NCBI GenBank assembly: GCA_963974715.1
Contig: CAXBDK010000004.1
Coordinates: 124,001 to 188,000 of the forward strand
DNA length: 64,000 bases
Origin: Sediminicola sp963974715
Lineage (GTDB): Bacteria; Bacteroidota; Bacteroidia; Flavobacteriales; Flavobacteriaceae
Direction of reading: 5' to 3'
The notes under the pieces were generated by a model. It was not told where the DNA came from. It searched no databases and worked only from the letters and a program-made list of their open reading frames with translations. Below are positions 1-8,708 of this stretch, one piece after another; position 1 is the stretch's first letter; every line of letters begins with the position of its first letter. Position numbers and translations under genes: made by a program.

Positions 1-2395
1 CATAGTCCTTAATGGTAGCGATATTGTTATACCCCTCCCCCTTAAAGCCAATGGACCCATCCGACACGAACCAATCGCGCATCATCTGTTCATTGGCTTT
101 TTCCTGTTCTTTGGCCAGTTGTTTGGCCGTCATTTTGGAACGGGCAATGGGATCTTTGACCAAGCCTTCCCAACCGGTAAAATCCTTTCCGTTAAAAATG
201 GGAACAAATCCTTTTTCGGCTGGCATCGCATCCAAGAATTCCTTAACGTCTATCTTGATATACTGACTATCGGGCCCGGTTAGATTGTCAATACTTTTTG
301 AAACGATCTGTCTTACGACTTCCCCACTTAGTGCGTCCTTGACACCAGGGGTTGGCAGTGCAATGGTTATGGCAGCATTGGAAGCGGTCGCGATCAGTTG
401 TGGGTCATCCAAATATTCGGAGACAAAAACCAACGATAGGAAGGTCTTTACCTTTTGCGCGGCCATTAGTACCTGCTTCTTGCCCGTTACATCCTTCGCC
501 TCAGGCATCAATTTACGGATCAGCAATAATTTTTGATCGGCAGGGTATTCGGAATCCGCTACTTTGGAAAGATATTCCGTAAAGGCCTTTTTGCCGATTT
601 CGCTATGCCCCTGCTCCTTGGCCGTTTCGAAAAGATAGGGCAGCGCTTGGCCGTTCTCCCAACGGGCAAGAGCTTCTACAGCCATCAATTGGGCTTTCTC
701 ATCCCCATCCCTCAGATTTTTTGAGACTATTTCCAAGGCCGTTTCACTGCTTATGGAAGCCAAAATGGGCATAAACTTAGAGGTGTTGGTGGAGGTGGAA
801 TACGCGGCGTATATGTCATCCGAATATTTGCCTTCATCCCTATCCAGTATTTTGGAAATGGCCAACTGTGTATTCGTGAGCCTGTCGTCCCCTTCCGTTT
901 TCTCCAAAAGTTGCAATAGGCTCGATAGGTCTTGCGCCGTCGCAATGGAGGGAAGTGCATTATAGATGGCGTTGTCCACTTTTTCGTTCCCTTTGCCCAA
1001 AAGGGTCAAAAGCTCACTAAAACTGTCCGTAACGTTCCTTGCGGCAAGTACGTTTATAAGCACTTCCTTTCCGTTATCATCCAATTTTGGGAGTTGTGCC
1101 AAAAAAAGGGAGCCTTCTTCGGTACCACAGACCCTCAGCAAACTGCCCTCAAGAGCTGAATATTCCTCTGGTGAATTGTCCGCTTCCAGCGTTTTCAATA
1201 AGACGGGAAGGGATTTTTCCTTTGACTGCAATGCCAATGCCTTAATTCCGGCTATGCGAACCGTAAGGTCCCTATCGTTGAGCGATTTCAATAAGAGCTT
1301 GTCAAAAACAACGCTTTCTTCACTCTTTTCCAGCATTCCTATCAGTAACGGTTTGTTGCCCGTTGTCATTTTGGGATATACCTTAACCCACTGCGCAACC
1401 TCTGATGGCGTCAGTCCTTCCCTGGCCACCTGCAGCACCGAGGCCACATACTTTTTATTGTTGTTCCCAGCTTCCTTGAGAAGCGTCTTGGTAAAGGCAC
1501 CTCCTTCAATGGACCGCAGCAGATAAAGGGCAGCAGATCTAAAATGTAGTTGATCTTCCGCGGTACAGTTCTTTAGGACGGCACGGGCAATATCGGAGCT
1601 AATTGCAGTTTCACCATTCTTCCCCATTCCCTTGGCATACTCCAAAAGGGCTATTATGCTCTTGGAAGCATCCAAACGATATTGGGATCTTTCCGCCGAT
1701 TTCAAAAGAAGATCATACGAGTTGGACTGGGCAATTTTTGCCAGTGCCATAAGGGCTTTCTGTTCCAATATAGCATCGTTGGAGGACGTGAGTCCGGCTA
1801 TCGTATTTTCGGCCTTTGTGTATTTAAGTTCCCCCAAAGCATCCACAAAGGCACGTTGTTTTGGGATACCTGCCCCGTCCAGCCCTTTTAAGATGGCCGC
1901 TGATGCATCGGAGGTGCCAATGGCGGTAAGTGCGGAAAGTGCGGGCTCAAAAAGTGGGTCCCGTTGCAAGTAAATCGACAATGCAGGTACGGAGGTATCG
2001 GTGCCGCAATATATGAGCCGATCCATTAGAAAGGTCTTTACCTCGGGATCGGAAGCCCTTTCCAAAGCTGCCAGAAAACCCGTTTCAACAATACCCGTAC
2101 CAATTTCCGCCTGTTCTCCTCCACTGTAAACGGCAAGGCTCTGCAAGGCATAACGAGCTTTCGTATCGTCCCCGGTTCCGAGCGGCACCAGCATTTCAGT
2201 GAATTTGGCAATTCCCTCGGGGCCAAGTCCCAAAATTTCTTCCATAAGTCGATCTGAATGTTGCAGATCGGAGGTGGGCAATTGTGCCAGGATATCGGCT
2301 ACTTTGGTATCCAAGGTTCTATTGTCCTGTGCATTGGCGTCCAATACACCAAAAATGATGCTTAGGGCGCTTATAATTTTTAAGAAATTGTTCAT
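1..2395 (-). CDS. HEAT-repeat protein with C-terminal DUF1080 (3-keto-disaccharide hydrolase) domain, partial
   Basis: The reading frame is open without a stop from the ATG at 2395 to the left edge, so about 798 residues are visible and the C-terminus is missing. Residues 1-23 form a signal peptide ending in an Ala-x-Ala site before Gln, so the protein is exported. Residues about 30-700 are alpha-helical repeats rich in Leu, Ala and Ser, typical of HEAT/ARM solenoids. From about residue 728 the sequence FVPIFNGKDFTGWEG is the opening of DUF1080 (PF06439), a jelly-roll fold named for 3-keto-disaccharide hydrolysis. It lies 20 nt downstream of a Gfo/Idh/MocA oxidoreductase gene on the same strand, so the two are probably cotranscribed. 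Inference: periplasmic cleavage of 3-keto glycosides made by the partner. The exact substrate is unknown. Confidence 0.85.
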   Translation of the reverse strand, partial: MNNFLKIISALSIIFGVLDANAQDNRTLDTKVADILAQLPTSDLQHSDRLMEEILGLGPEGIAKFTEMLVPLGTGDDTKARYALQSLAVYSGGEQAEIGTGIVETGFLAALERASDPEVKTFLMDRLIYCGTDTSVPALSIYLQRDPLFEPALSALTAIGTSDASAAILKGLDGAGIPKQRAFVDALGELKYTKAENTIAGLTSSNDAILEQKALMALAKIAQSNSYDLLLKSAERSQYRLDASKSIIALLEYAKGMGKNGETAISSDIARAVLKNCTAEDQLHFRSAALYLLRSIEGGAFTKTLLKEAGNNNKKYVASVLQVAREGLTPSEVAQWVKVYPKMTTGNKPLLIGMLEKSEESVVFDKLLLKSLNDRDLTVRIAGIKALALQSKEKSLPVLLKTLEADNSPEEYSALEGSLLRVCGTEEGSLFLAQLPKLDDNGKEVLINVLAARNVTDSFSELLTLLGKGNEKVDNAIYNALPSIATAQDLSSLLQLLEKTEGDDRLTNTQLAISKILDRDEGKYSDDIYAAYSTSTNTSKFMPILASISSETALEIVSKNLRDGDEKAQLMAVEALARWENGQALPYLFETAKEQGHSEIGKKAFTEYLSKVADSEYPADQKLLLIRKLMPEAKDVTGKKQVLMAAQKVKTFLSLVFVSEYLDDPQLIATASNAAITIALPTPGVKDALSGEVVRQIVSKSIDNLTGPDSQYIKIDVKEFLDAMPAEKGFVPIFNGKDFTGWEGLVKDPIARSKMTAKQLAKEQEKANEQMMRDWFVSDGSIGFKGEGYNNIATIKDY

Positions 2396-2415
2396 TACCG
2401 TTCGTTCAGATTATT

Positions 2416-3690
2416 TTAATAGGCCCAAGAGGACCTCATTGGTTGGTCTATCAATCTATTGGCTTCCACATCATTGATGAAGGTCTGCCCTACAGGATCA
2501 AATTCCAGTGTACGCCCCAATCGAAGGGCAATGATCCCCATATTTACCACGGTGGCAGATCGGTGTCCATTTTCCTCGTTCAAGGCAAATTTTTGTCTGG
2601 ACTTCACCGATTCACTAAAGAGGGTTATCTGCTCCTCGGGATCTGGAATACTTTCTATCAATCCTTCAATATTGGGGATGGTAGATTTAAAACCATTGTA
2701 AATTTTTCCATTGGGACCTTCAATATAGGCCGCACCCTTATCCTTGTTTTCACCGTCCAATATGATCTGGCACCCATCGGCATAGGTATATACGATCTTT
2801 CTCCAAGTACCTATGGCATCATAATGTTGCTGTGGGGCATCTACCTCCACTTTAATCGGACTGGTATTGTCCTTGCCAAGGAAATACTGTACGGGATCTA
2901 TATAATGTTGCCCCATGTCACCAAGGCCCCCACCGTCATAGTCCCAATATCCCCTAAAGGTGGCGTGCACCCTATGAGGATTGTACGGCTTTTCAGGTGC
3001 GGGCCCGAGCCACATATTGTAATCCAGGACGGACGGTACCGGCTGTGGTTTCAAATTTTCCTTTCCTACCCAATAAAATTTCCAGTTAAATCCGGTCACC
3101 CCACTGATGGTTACCTTTAATGGCCAACCAAGAACACCACTGTCCACCACTTTCTTTAATTTTTTGACCGGGGTGCCCATGCCGTAAAAATCATCCTTGA
3201 ACCTGAACCAGGTATTTAAACGGAACATACTGCCATGGAGTTTCATGGCCTCTACCACTTTTTTACCTTCCCCAATGGTCCTTGTCATAGGTTTTTCGCA
3301 CCAAACATCCTTACCGGCTTCTGCCGCCATTATGGACATTAGGCCATGCCAATGGGGCGGGGTGGCAATGTGGACAATATCTACGTCCGGCCGCTGTAGC
3401 ACTTCCCTAAAATCCCTATATCCTTTAACACCGTTCCCTACTTTTTGGAGGGTTGTGGACAAGTGCTCGGCATCGGCATCACAGATGGCGAGTAATTTGG
3501 TGCCTTCGTATTCCAGGTGTCCCTGACCCATTCCTCCGACGCCGATGACCGCCTTGGTCAACTGATCGCTCGGGGCAATGAAACTGGGGCCGCCCATCAC
3601 ATGTCTGGGAATGATGCTGATTCCCGCAGCTGCTACCAAAGATCTTTTCACAAAATCCCTTCGGCTGGTCGATTTTTTCTTCATGGTCAA
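2416..3690 (-). CDS. Gfo/Idh/MocA family oxidoreductase with Tat signal
   Basis: 424 residues. The N-terminus carries a twin-arginine motif (SRRDFVKRS, residues 8-16) followed by a short Ala-rich hydrophobic stretch, which predicts export in folded form with bound cofactor. The Rossmann motif GVGGMG lies at about 50-55 and the family EKP motif at about 132-134 (WCEKPMTRT). The C-terminal half has the Gly-rich stretch GGGLGDMGQHY seen in exported members. The family uses tightly bound NAD(P) to oxidise or reduce sugars. It heads a likely operon with the DUF1080 protein downstream, which suggests 3-keto-sugar chemistry in the periplasm. A second in-frame ATG two codons later is an equally possible start. 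A GH109-type hydrolase was considered, but I do not see its usual motifs. Confidence 0.9.
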   Translation of the reverse strand: MTMKKKSTSRRDFVKRSLVAAAGISIIPRHVMGGPSFIAPSDQLTKAVIGVGGMGQGHLEYEGTKLLAICDADAEHLSTTLQKVGNGVKGYRDFREVLQRPDVDIVHIATPPHWHGLMSIMAAEAGKDVWCEKPMTRTIGEGKKVVEAMKLHGSMFRLNTWFRFKDDFYGMGTPVKKLKKVVDSGVLGWPLKVTISGVTGFNWKFYWVGKENLKPQPVPSVLDYNMWLGPAPEKPYNPHRVHATFRGYWDYDGGGLGDMGQHYIDPVQYFLGKDNTSPIKVEVDAPQQHYDAIGTWRKIVYTYADGCQIILDGENKDKGAAYIEGPNGKIYNGFKSTIPNIEGLIESIPDPEEQITLFSESVKSRQKFALNEENGHRSATVVNMGIIALRLGRTLEFDPVGQTFINDVEANRLIDQPMRSSWAY

Positions 3691-3790
3691 TTATATTATT
3701 AATTTATTGCTGAATTAAATCCAATGTTAACAAAGAAACATCCCACTGCATAAAAATAGGGGTACTATTTGGGGTAAAAATTTACAAATT

Positions 3791-6124
3791 TTAATTTTCT
3801 TTATCCATTTTCAATGGATCCATTTCATTTATGGAAATGATATCCTCGAATTTGGTAAGATACGGTTCGGCGTACAGCTTTCCATATAATTTGATAAAAC
3901 TATCGTAGGCGGCACGGGCCAAGCTATATTTACCCTCATTCATCAATATACGGATCTTTACACGCAGGGCATTTTCGTTCAGATCATCATACAGGTAGAC
4001 CACCATCGCAAAATCGTACATTAAGGCAGCATCATTTTGGACGTTCAATTTTTTGGAACCTACCGAAAAGAGTTCCATAATCTGGTTGCCCAGTGCCTCC
4101 AAATAGGGGTCTAGCCATTGGCTATCCATCGAGGAAAGAAACCTTCCATTTTTAAGGATGGTCAGCAATTCCGATAATTTTCCTCTAAATTCTGCGATCG
4201 AAAGACCTTCTTCCCTTAGATGGTCCAATAACAAAAGTACCCGCCCATAATCGCAATAACAATCTTCTGTAAGATCCAGGAACCAACATTTATCCCTAAA
4301 AACAAGTTCCATACCCTTACAATCCGCAAGAACCGCCCTTAGGTTCTGAATACTTGTACCGCGCGTATTCTTTGCGCCACTAGCCCCCATTCCAGGCCAC
4401 AGGAAATCGGAAAGCTGGGCAGTGGATACGCCCTTTCCATCGTTTACGCTATGTAAAAGTACCAACACGAACAATTGTTTCAATTTGGGAGACAGTTTTT
4501 TCGCCATATCGTTCCCCTGACCATCCAAAATGCGCAGGGTACCAAAACAACATATCCGTTCCCGATATTCCATGGTTTCCGGCAATTTTGCAATGGGGAC
4601 AATCGGTTGGACTTTTTTGACCTTGGATTTTTTAAGGTACCGCACAAGGACGAACATCACAAAGGAAATGGGGAGCAACCATAGCCATTGGAAGAGACCG
4701 AGAGTGGAATTCCCATGATGCTTTCCCATTCCCCTAAACTCTTGGGCTATTTCCGCTACATTGAGTTCCCTATCCCAAATTTTGATATCGGCCATGTCAC
4801 CTTTAAAGAATTCCTGCCAGAGATTGGAACCGATCAACAAATTATAATTGGAGGTATCATATTTGGCTATAAGTTTAATTCGATCGGTAAGCTTTCCATT
4901 GACAAAAAAATGAAGCTCGTTATAAACTGCGAAATGCACCAGCCCTACCTGCGTCCATTGTCCAATTGGGACGGGGGATCCCTGGGATACATAATCCTTT
5001 ATATCCGCCATCGTAAACGTGAGGAACCCATTGTGGAGCTTGAGTACAAAATTGTCACCTTTGCCCAAAATACTGTTATTGTTGTCCAACGCATTGGGTC
5101 GTATCCAAGCAGTGATGGAAAAGCTGCCCTGCAAGGAGTTCCGGCTGTTGATGCCAGCATCAATATAGGCCTTTCCATCAAAATAGCCGATGGTTCCAAA
5201 TTGGGAATCTTTCTTAACCTTGATATTATTGGATATCAATTCCTTATTATTCTTTCGAATACTATTTTCAATGGATTTTCGAAACACAAAATGATCGGTC
5301 AGGCCATATTCAAAGGCCAGCGGAAAACCCATGAACTCTTTGCTGTTATCAATATTTTCGGGGGTGGTATATAAAATGTCGGGAGAAAAATAATAGCCCG
5401 CCTTATGCGGAATAAGAATTGGCAGGTTGTTTTTGTCCAATACGGGAAAAGTAAAATACCCATTGACAGTAGCTTCCCCATAATTTTTGATCCCCACTCC
5501 ATCGAGTGGCCCTTGCTGGGACCGAACGGCCCCATAAACCTTCTGCATTTTATTGAGGGTACCAACCAGACTATCGGCAATGCTTAATTGCGAAAATGGT
5601 ACCTGTATAAAATTTGGCATCCTCCCCGTATCGTTCCAAAACCTTATAAAAATACTGTCTTTGTAGATAAGCTCCTTCAAGGGAACCATTCGCAGCAATT
5701 CCTTCCAAGACCGCATTTCACGGGGGTCCACTTCCCCGGCCCCTTCATTGATCGTTACGTGTTCCAATACATCGGGTGGAATAAAAAGTACTTTCCCTGG
5801 ATCAAGTATGCCTTCCGGGACATTCACATCGCCCAGAATAAGGATTAGGTCCACCTTATCCGATAGCTGCCGAAATTTTCGATCCATATCTTTAGTATAC
5901 CGATCGATATATACCGCCAACTGGGATCTTTTTCCATTTGAAAAGGCTATGGTGTCCGGAATACCCCGGATATCCACCACTGGCTGTGAGCGAAGGCGCA
6001 ATTTCCGTTTTTCCTCCCCTGAAAGCTGGGAATGGATCTGTGCCACTCCCAAATTGCCCATCAACAGTAACAGCAGTATGGATAAAGTGTGCGCAAACGT
6101 GGTTTTTAAGAATGTTTTTCCCAT
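3791..6124 (-). CDS. Transmembrane one-component regulator: LamG-like sensor, TM helix, SARP-like winged helix
   Basis: 777 residues. A signal peptide (1-28, ending near VAQ) is followed by an uncharacterised 28-300 region. Residues about 312-465 look like a LamG/concanavalin jelly roll (FDGKAYIDAG, ITAWIRP, VNGKLTDR, GDMADIKIWDREL). A single membrane helix lies at about 478-496, then a Lys-rich stop-transfer segment. The cytoplasmic part begins at about 523 with an OmpR/SARP-type winged helix (CFGTLRILDGQG, LFVLVLL, LSDFLWPGMG, LRAVLADCKG) and ends in a helical region like a bacterial transcriptional activator domain. The expected topology is ligand domain outside and DNA-binding domain inside. 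Known: such regulators occur in Bacteroidota but few are characterised. Inference: it senses a carbohydrate and may control the neighbouring oxidoreductase/DUF1080 genes, which lie downstream on the same strand. Confidence 0.75.
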   Translation of the reverse strand: MGKTFLKTTFAHTLSILLLLLMGNLGVAQIHSQLSGEEKRKLRLRSQPVVDIRGIPDTIAFSNGKRSQLAVYIDRYTKDMDRKFRQLSDKVDLILILGDVNVPEGILDPGKVLFIPPDVLEHVTINEGAGEVDPREMRSWKELLRMVPLKELIYKDSIFIRFWNDTGRMPNFIQVPFSQLSIADSLVGTLNKMQKVYGAVRSQQGPLDGVGIKNYGEATVNGYFTFPVLDKNNLPILIPHKAGYYFSPDILYTTPENIDNSKEFMGFPLAFEYGLTDHFVFRKSIENSIRKNNKELISNNIKVKKDSQFGTIGYFDGKAYIDAGINSRNSLQGSFSITAWIRPNALDNNNSILGKGDNFVLKLHNGFLTFTMADIKDYVSQGSPVPIGQWTQVGLVHFAVYNELHFFVNGKLTDRIKLIAKYDTSNYNLLIGSNLWQEFFKGDMADIKIWDRELNVAEIAQEFRGMGKHHGNSTLGLFQWLWLLPISFVMFVLVRYLKKSKVKKVQPIVPIAKLPETMEYRERICCFGTLRILDGQGNDMAKKLSPKLKQLFVLVLLHSVNDGKGVSTAQLSDFLWPGMGASGAKNTRGTSIQNLRAVLADCKGMELVFRDKCWFLDLTEDCYCDYGRVLLLLDHLREEGLSIAEFRGKLSELLTILKNGRFLSSMDSQWLDPYLEALGNQIMELFSVGSKKLNVQNDAALMYDFAMVVYLYDDLNENALRVKIRILMNEGKYSLARAAYDSFIKLYGKLYAEPYLTKFEDIISINEMDPLKMDKEN

Positions 6125-6256
6125 GGGGAACGGCTATTTCCTTTGGCACTAATGTACCTATTTGTGTCCTAAATCGGCAATTTTTTTTGTGTAGTGTGCC
6201 GTAGTACAAATGCGCCGATGACCCCAAAATTTTCGGACCGGATAGATTGGTGGGAT

Positions 6257-6274
6257 AATCCGATTGATCGGATT
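6257..6274. repeat. 8-bp perfect inverted repeat with 2-nt centre
   Basis: AATCCGAT and ATCGGATT are separated by TG and overlap the argS stop codon, about 130 bp upstream of the regulator start. There is no T-run on either side, so it is not a standard terminator. It could be an operator for a dimeric regulator or a chance palindrome. Confidence 0.3.
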
Positions 6275-8063
6275 ACATCCTTTCCGGAACGGATATGCCC
6301 AGCAACTTAAAGGCCGAAGCTATGATTTCCCCCACCTTTTTTGACAATTGCACCCTTATGATCTTTTTTTCATCATCGCTTTCCCCTAAAATGGAGACAT
6401 TTTGGTAAAAAGAATTGAATTCCTTTACAAGGTCATAGGTATAATTGGCGATCAATGCCGGACTGAAATTTTCGGCCGCTAGTTGCACTGTATCCGGGAA
6501 CAGTTGGATCTGCTTTATCAATTCCTTTTCCTTTTCGTGAAGTTGAAAATCTGCCGGCCCTATATCCTTGGTCATCGCTACTTTGTTTTCCGCAGCCTTT
6601 CGAAGTATAGATTGTATCCGTGCATAGGTATATTGGATGAAGGGACCCGTATTTCCCTGAAAATCGACCGATTCTTCGGGATCGAAGAGAATCCTTTTTT
6701 TGGGATCTACCTTTAAGATATAATATTTTAGGGCACCTAGGCCGATCATCTTGTAAAGCTGTTGTTTTTCATCTTCCGAATAACCTTCCAATTTACCCAG
6801 ATCTTCCGATATTTTGGCAGCGGTCAGGGTCATATCATCCATAAGTTCATCGGCATCCACAACCGTTCCTTCCCTACTTTTCATTTTTCCACTGGGCAGG
6901 TCCACCATTCCATAACTAAGATGAAAAAGGTTCTTGGCCCAGTCAAAGCCCAACTTTTTTAAGATATGGAACAGTACCTTAAAATGATAATCCTGTTCAT
7001 TGCCCACCGTATAGACCATTCCCTTAACGTCGGGATTGTCCTTTACACGCTGTATGGCCGTGCCGATATCCTGGGTCATATAAACGGCCGTACCATCCGA
7101 ACGCAGTACAATTTTTTCATCAAGGCCCTCATCCGTTAGGTCTATCCATACGCTACCGTCCTCCTTACTATAAAATACACCTTTATCCAATCCTTCGGCC
7201 ACCACGTCCTTTCCCAACAAATAGGTATCGCTTTCATAATAATACTGGTCGAAGTCCACCCCCAGATTGGCATAGGTAATATCAAACCCATTATACACCC
7301 ATTGGTTCATGGTTTTCCAAAGGGATACCACCTCTTGGTCCCCGGCTTCCCATTTACGTAACATTTCCTGGGCTTCCAATAGAATGGGCGCTTGCTTTTC
7401 GGCAGTTTTGGGGTCACTACCCTTCGATACCAATTCCGCTATCTCATTTTTATAGGCCCTATCAAAGGCAACATAGTAGTTGCCCACTAGTTTATCTCCC
7501 TTTAGGCCCGTGCTCTCCGGGGTCTCGCCATTCCCAAAACGCTGCCATGCCAGCATGCTTTTACAGATATGGATGCCCCGATCGTTTATGATCTGGGTCT
7601 TGTAAACCTTCTTTCCCGCTGCCTTTAATATTTCGGCAACCGAATACCCTAACAAATTGTTCCGTACATGGCCCAAATGCAGGGGTTTGTTGGTATTAGG
7701 GGAAGAATACTCCACCAACACGGCGTCGGACTCCTTGATTGGAACATGACCAAAATTTTCCGTATCCTTAATGGAATTAAACGAGGTGAGATAAAATAGG
7801 TCGCTGATGGAAAGGTTCAAAAAACCTTTGACCACATTGAAATTGATCACCTCAGACATCGTGTTCCTTAAAAAATGGCCCAATTGTTCCCCTATATGTT
7901 GTGGGTTGCCCTTTATAAATCGCAACAATGGAAAAACAACAACTGTGATATCCCCCTCGAAATCCTTTCGTGTGGGCTGTAATTCCACCGAGGGCAACGT
8001 AACATCAAAAATAGTGGACGCCGCTTCCTTTACCTTATCGGTCAAGAGTTCATGGATGTTCAT
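6273..8063 (-). CDS. argS: Arginyl-tRNA synthetase
   Basis: 596 residues, normal for the family. It charges tRNA-Arg with arginine in the cytoplasm. The class I signature HLGHVRNN lies at about 129-136 after SSPNTNKP, and the KMSK-like loop appears as MKSREGT near residue 390. The N-terminal Add1 domain (FEGDITVVVFPL) and C-terminal anticodon-binding helices (GPFIQYTYARIQSILRKA) are both present. The ATG at 8063 follows a -7 box at 8086-8093 with a short leader. It is a single gene, with a divergent small gene at 8189. Confidence 0.97.
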   Translation of the reverse strand: MNIHELLTDKVKEAASTIFDVTLPSVELQPTRKDFEGDITVVVFPLLRFIKGNPQHIGEQLGHFLRNTMSEVINFNVVKGFLNLSISDLFYLTSFNSIKDTENFGHVPIKESDAVLVEYSSPNTNKPLHLGHVRNNLLGYSVAEILKAAGKKVYKTQIINDRGIHICKSMLAWQRFGNGETPESTGLKGDKLVGNYYVAFDRAYKNEIAELVSKGSDPKTAEKQAPILLEAQEMLRKWEAGDQEVVSLWKTMNQWVYNGFDITYANLGVDFDQYYYESDTYLLGKDVVAEGLDKGVFYSKEDGSVWIDLTDEGLDEKIVLRSDGTAVYMTQDIGTAIQRVKDNPDVKGMVYTVGNEQDYHFKVLFHILKKLGFDWAKNLFHLSYGMVDLPSGKMKSREGTVVDADELMDDMTLTAAKISEDLGKLEGYSEDEKQQLYKMIGLGALKYYILKVDPKKRILFDPEESVDFQGNTGPFIQYTYARIQSILRKAAENKVAMTKDIGPADFQLHEKEKELIKQIQLFPDTVQLAAENFSPALIANYTYDLVKEFNSFYQNVSILGESDDEKKIIRVQLSKKVGEIIASAFKLLGISVPERM

Positions 8064-8085
8064 CGGACAATGGTGTTTTAGGCTG

Positions 8086-8093
8086 CAAAACTA
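8086..8093 (-). promoter_or_regulatory. Candidate -7 box of argS
   Basis: On the minus strand the sequence reads TAGTTTTG, an exact match to TANNTTTG, 22 nt before the argS ATG. I find no clear TTG at the -33 position, so this is only half a promoter match. Confidence 0.4.
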
Positions 8094-8158
8094 ATCATTT
8101 TTTCCACTTTTACCTTGTATTAATTCCTGTTCCCCTTTCTTAATGGAGAAGATTTGGT

Positions 8159-8166
8159 TACCTTTG
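8159..8166 (+). promoter_or_regulatory. Candidate -7 box for the 8189 gene
   Basis: TACCTTTG matches the Bacteroidota -7 consensus and ends 22 nt before the ATG at 8189. No good -33 TTG is visible at the usual spacing. Confidence 0.4.
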
Positions 8167-8188
8167 AAAGTACAGATTCCCTACCATA

Positions 8189-8614
8189 ATGCTCGTAAAC
8201 GTTTCCTATAACAATAAGGACATTACCCGTAAGGTCGATCATGCAGTGGGCAAACCCTTTACTTTAAAAGAACGTTTTGCCATGGGCGGAATAGGATCTC
8301 CAAAGCTATCCATAGTCGACTCCAGCCCTGGAATTAGAGATCTGCTCTTACTGGACAACAACTTGGATTCCTGTAATATTGAATTGAGACCTAAAGGAAT
8401 AATTGTACGGTTCCGATCACTTTTGGAGACATTTGCGCTGGTGGTACCGTATTACAAACTTGCCGTTTACAAGGGAGACATGGCGGTATACTCGATTCAC
8501 AGTGAGCATCGATTCATAAAAATCACATCCGATACAAAAGCGATACAAAATTTTTTTAGAAAAATGCTGGACCATAAAGCCGATAATGCTCCTACTTCCC
8601 TGGAAGACCTGTGA
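8189..8614 (+). CDS. Conserved-type hypothetical protein, 141 aa
   Basis: I do not recognise a family. The protein is soluble, without signal peptide or membrane segment. It opens with VNVSYNNKDITRKVDHAVG, has a mixed charged middle with beta-strand character (IIVRFRSLLETFALVVPYYKL), and ends in a helical, polar tail. It is transcribed away from argS with its own -7 box and precedes the BCCT transporter gene by about 95 bp. Normal codon use and an own promoter support a real gene. Function unknown. Confidence 0.7.
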   Translation: MLVNVSYNNKDITRKVDHAVGKPFTLKERFAMGGIGSPKLSIVDSSPGIRDLLLLDNNLDSCNIELRPKGIIVRFRSLLETFALVVPYYKLAVYKGDMAVYSIHSEHRFIKITSDTKAIQNFFRKMLDHKADNAPTSLEDL

Positions 8615-8708
8615 TCTAACAGGCTAAGGAAACGAAAAATGTTCGAACCGATCGGAAGTTGTCATCTATTGGCCCTTCATACTTTATTTAACGCAACGAT
8701 TCCCAATT

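Noticed and set aside
966..1526. 186-residue plus-strand frame
   Set aside because: It lies wholly inside the HEAT/DUF1080 gene, antisense to it, with no start signal or family match; a shadow frame.
2443..3120. 225-residue plus-strand frame
   Set aside because: Antisense to the Gfo/Idh gene, which has clear motifs; composition is that of a mirrored coding strand.
4688..5374. 228-residue plus-strand frame
   Set aside because: Antisense to the LamG region of the 777-residue regulator; no recognisable domain.
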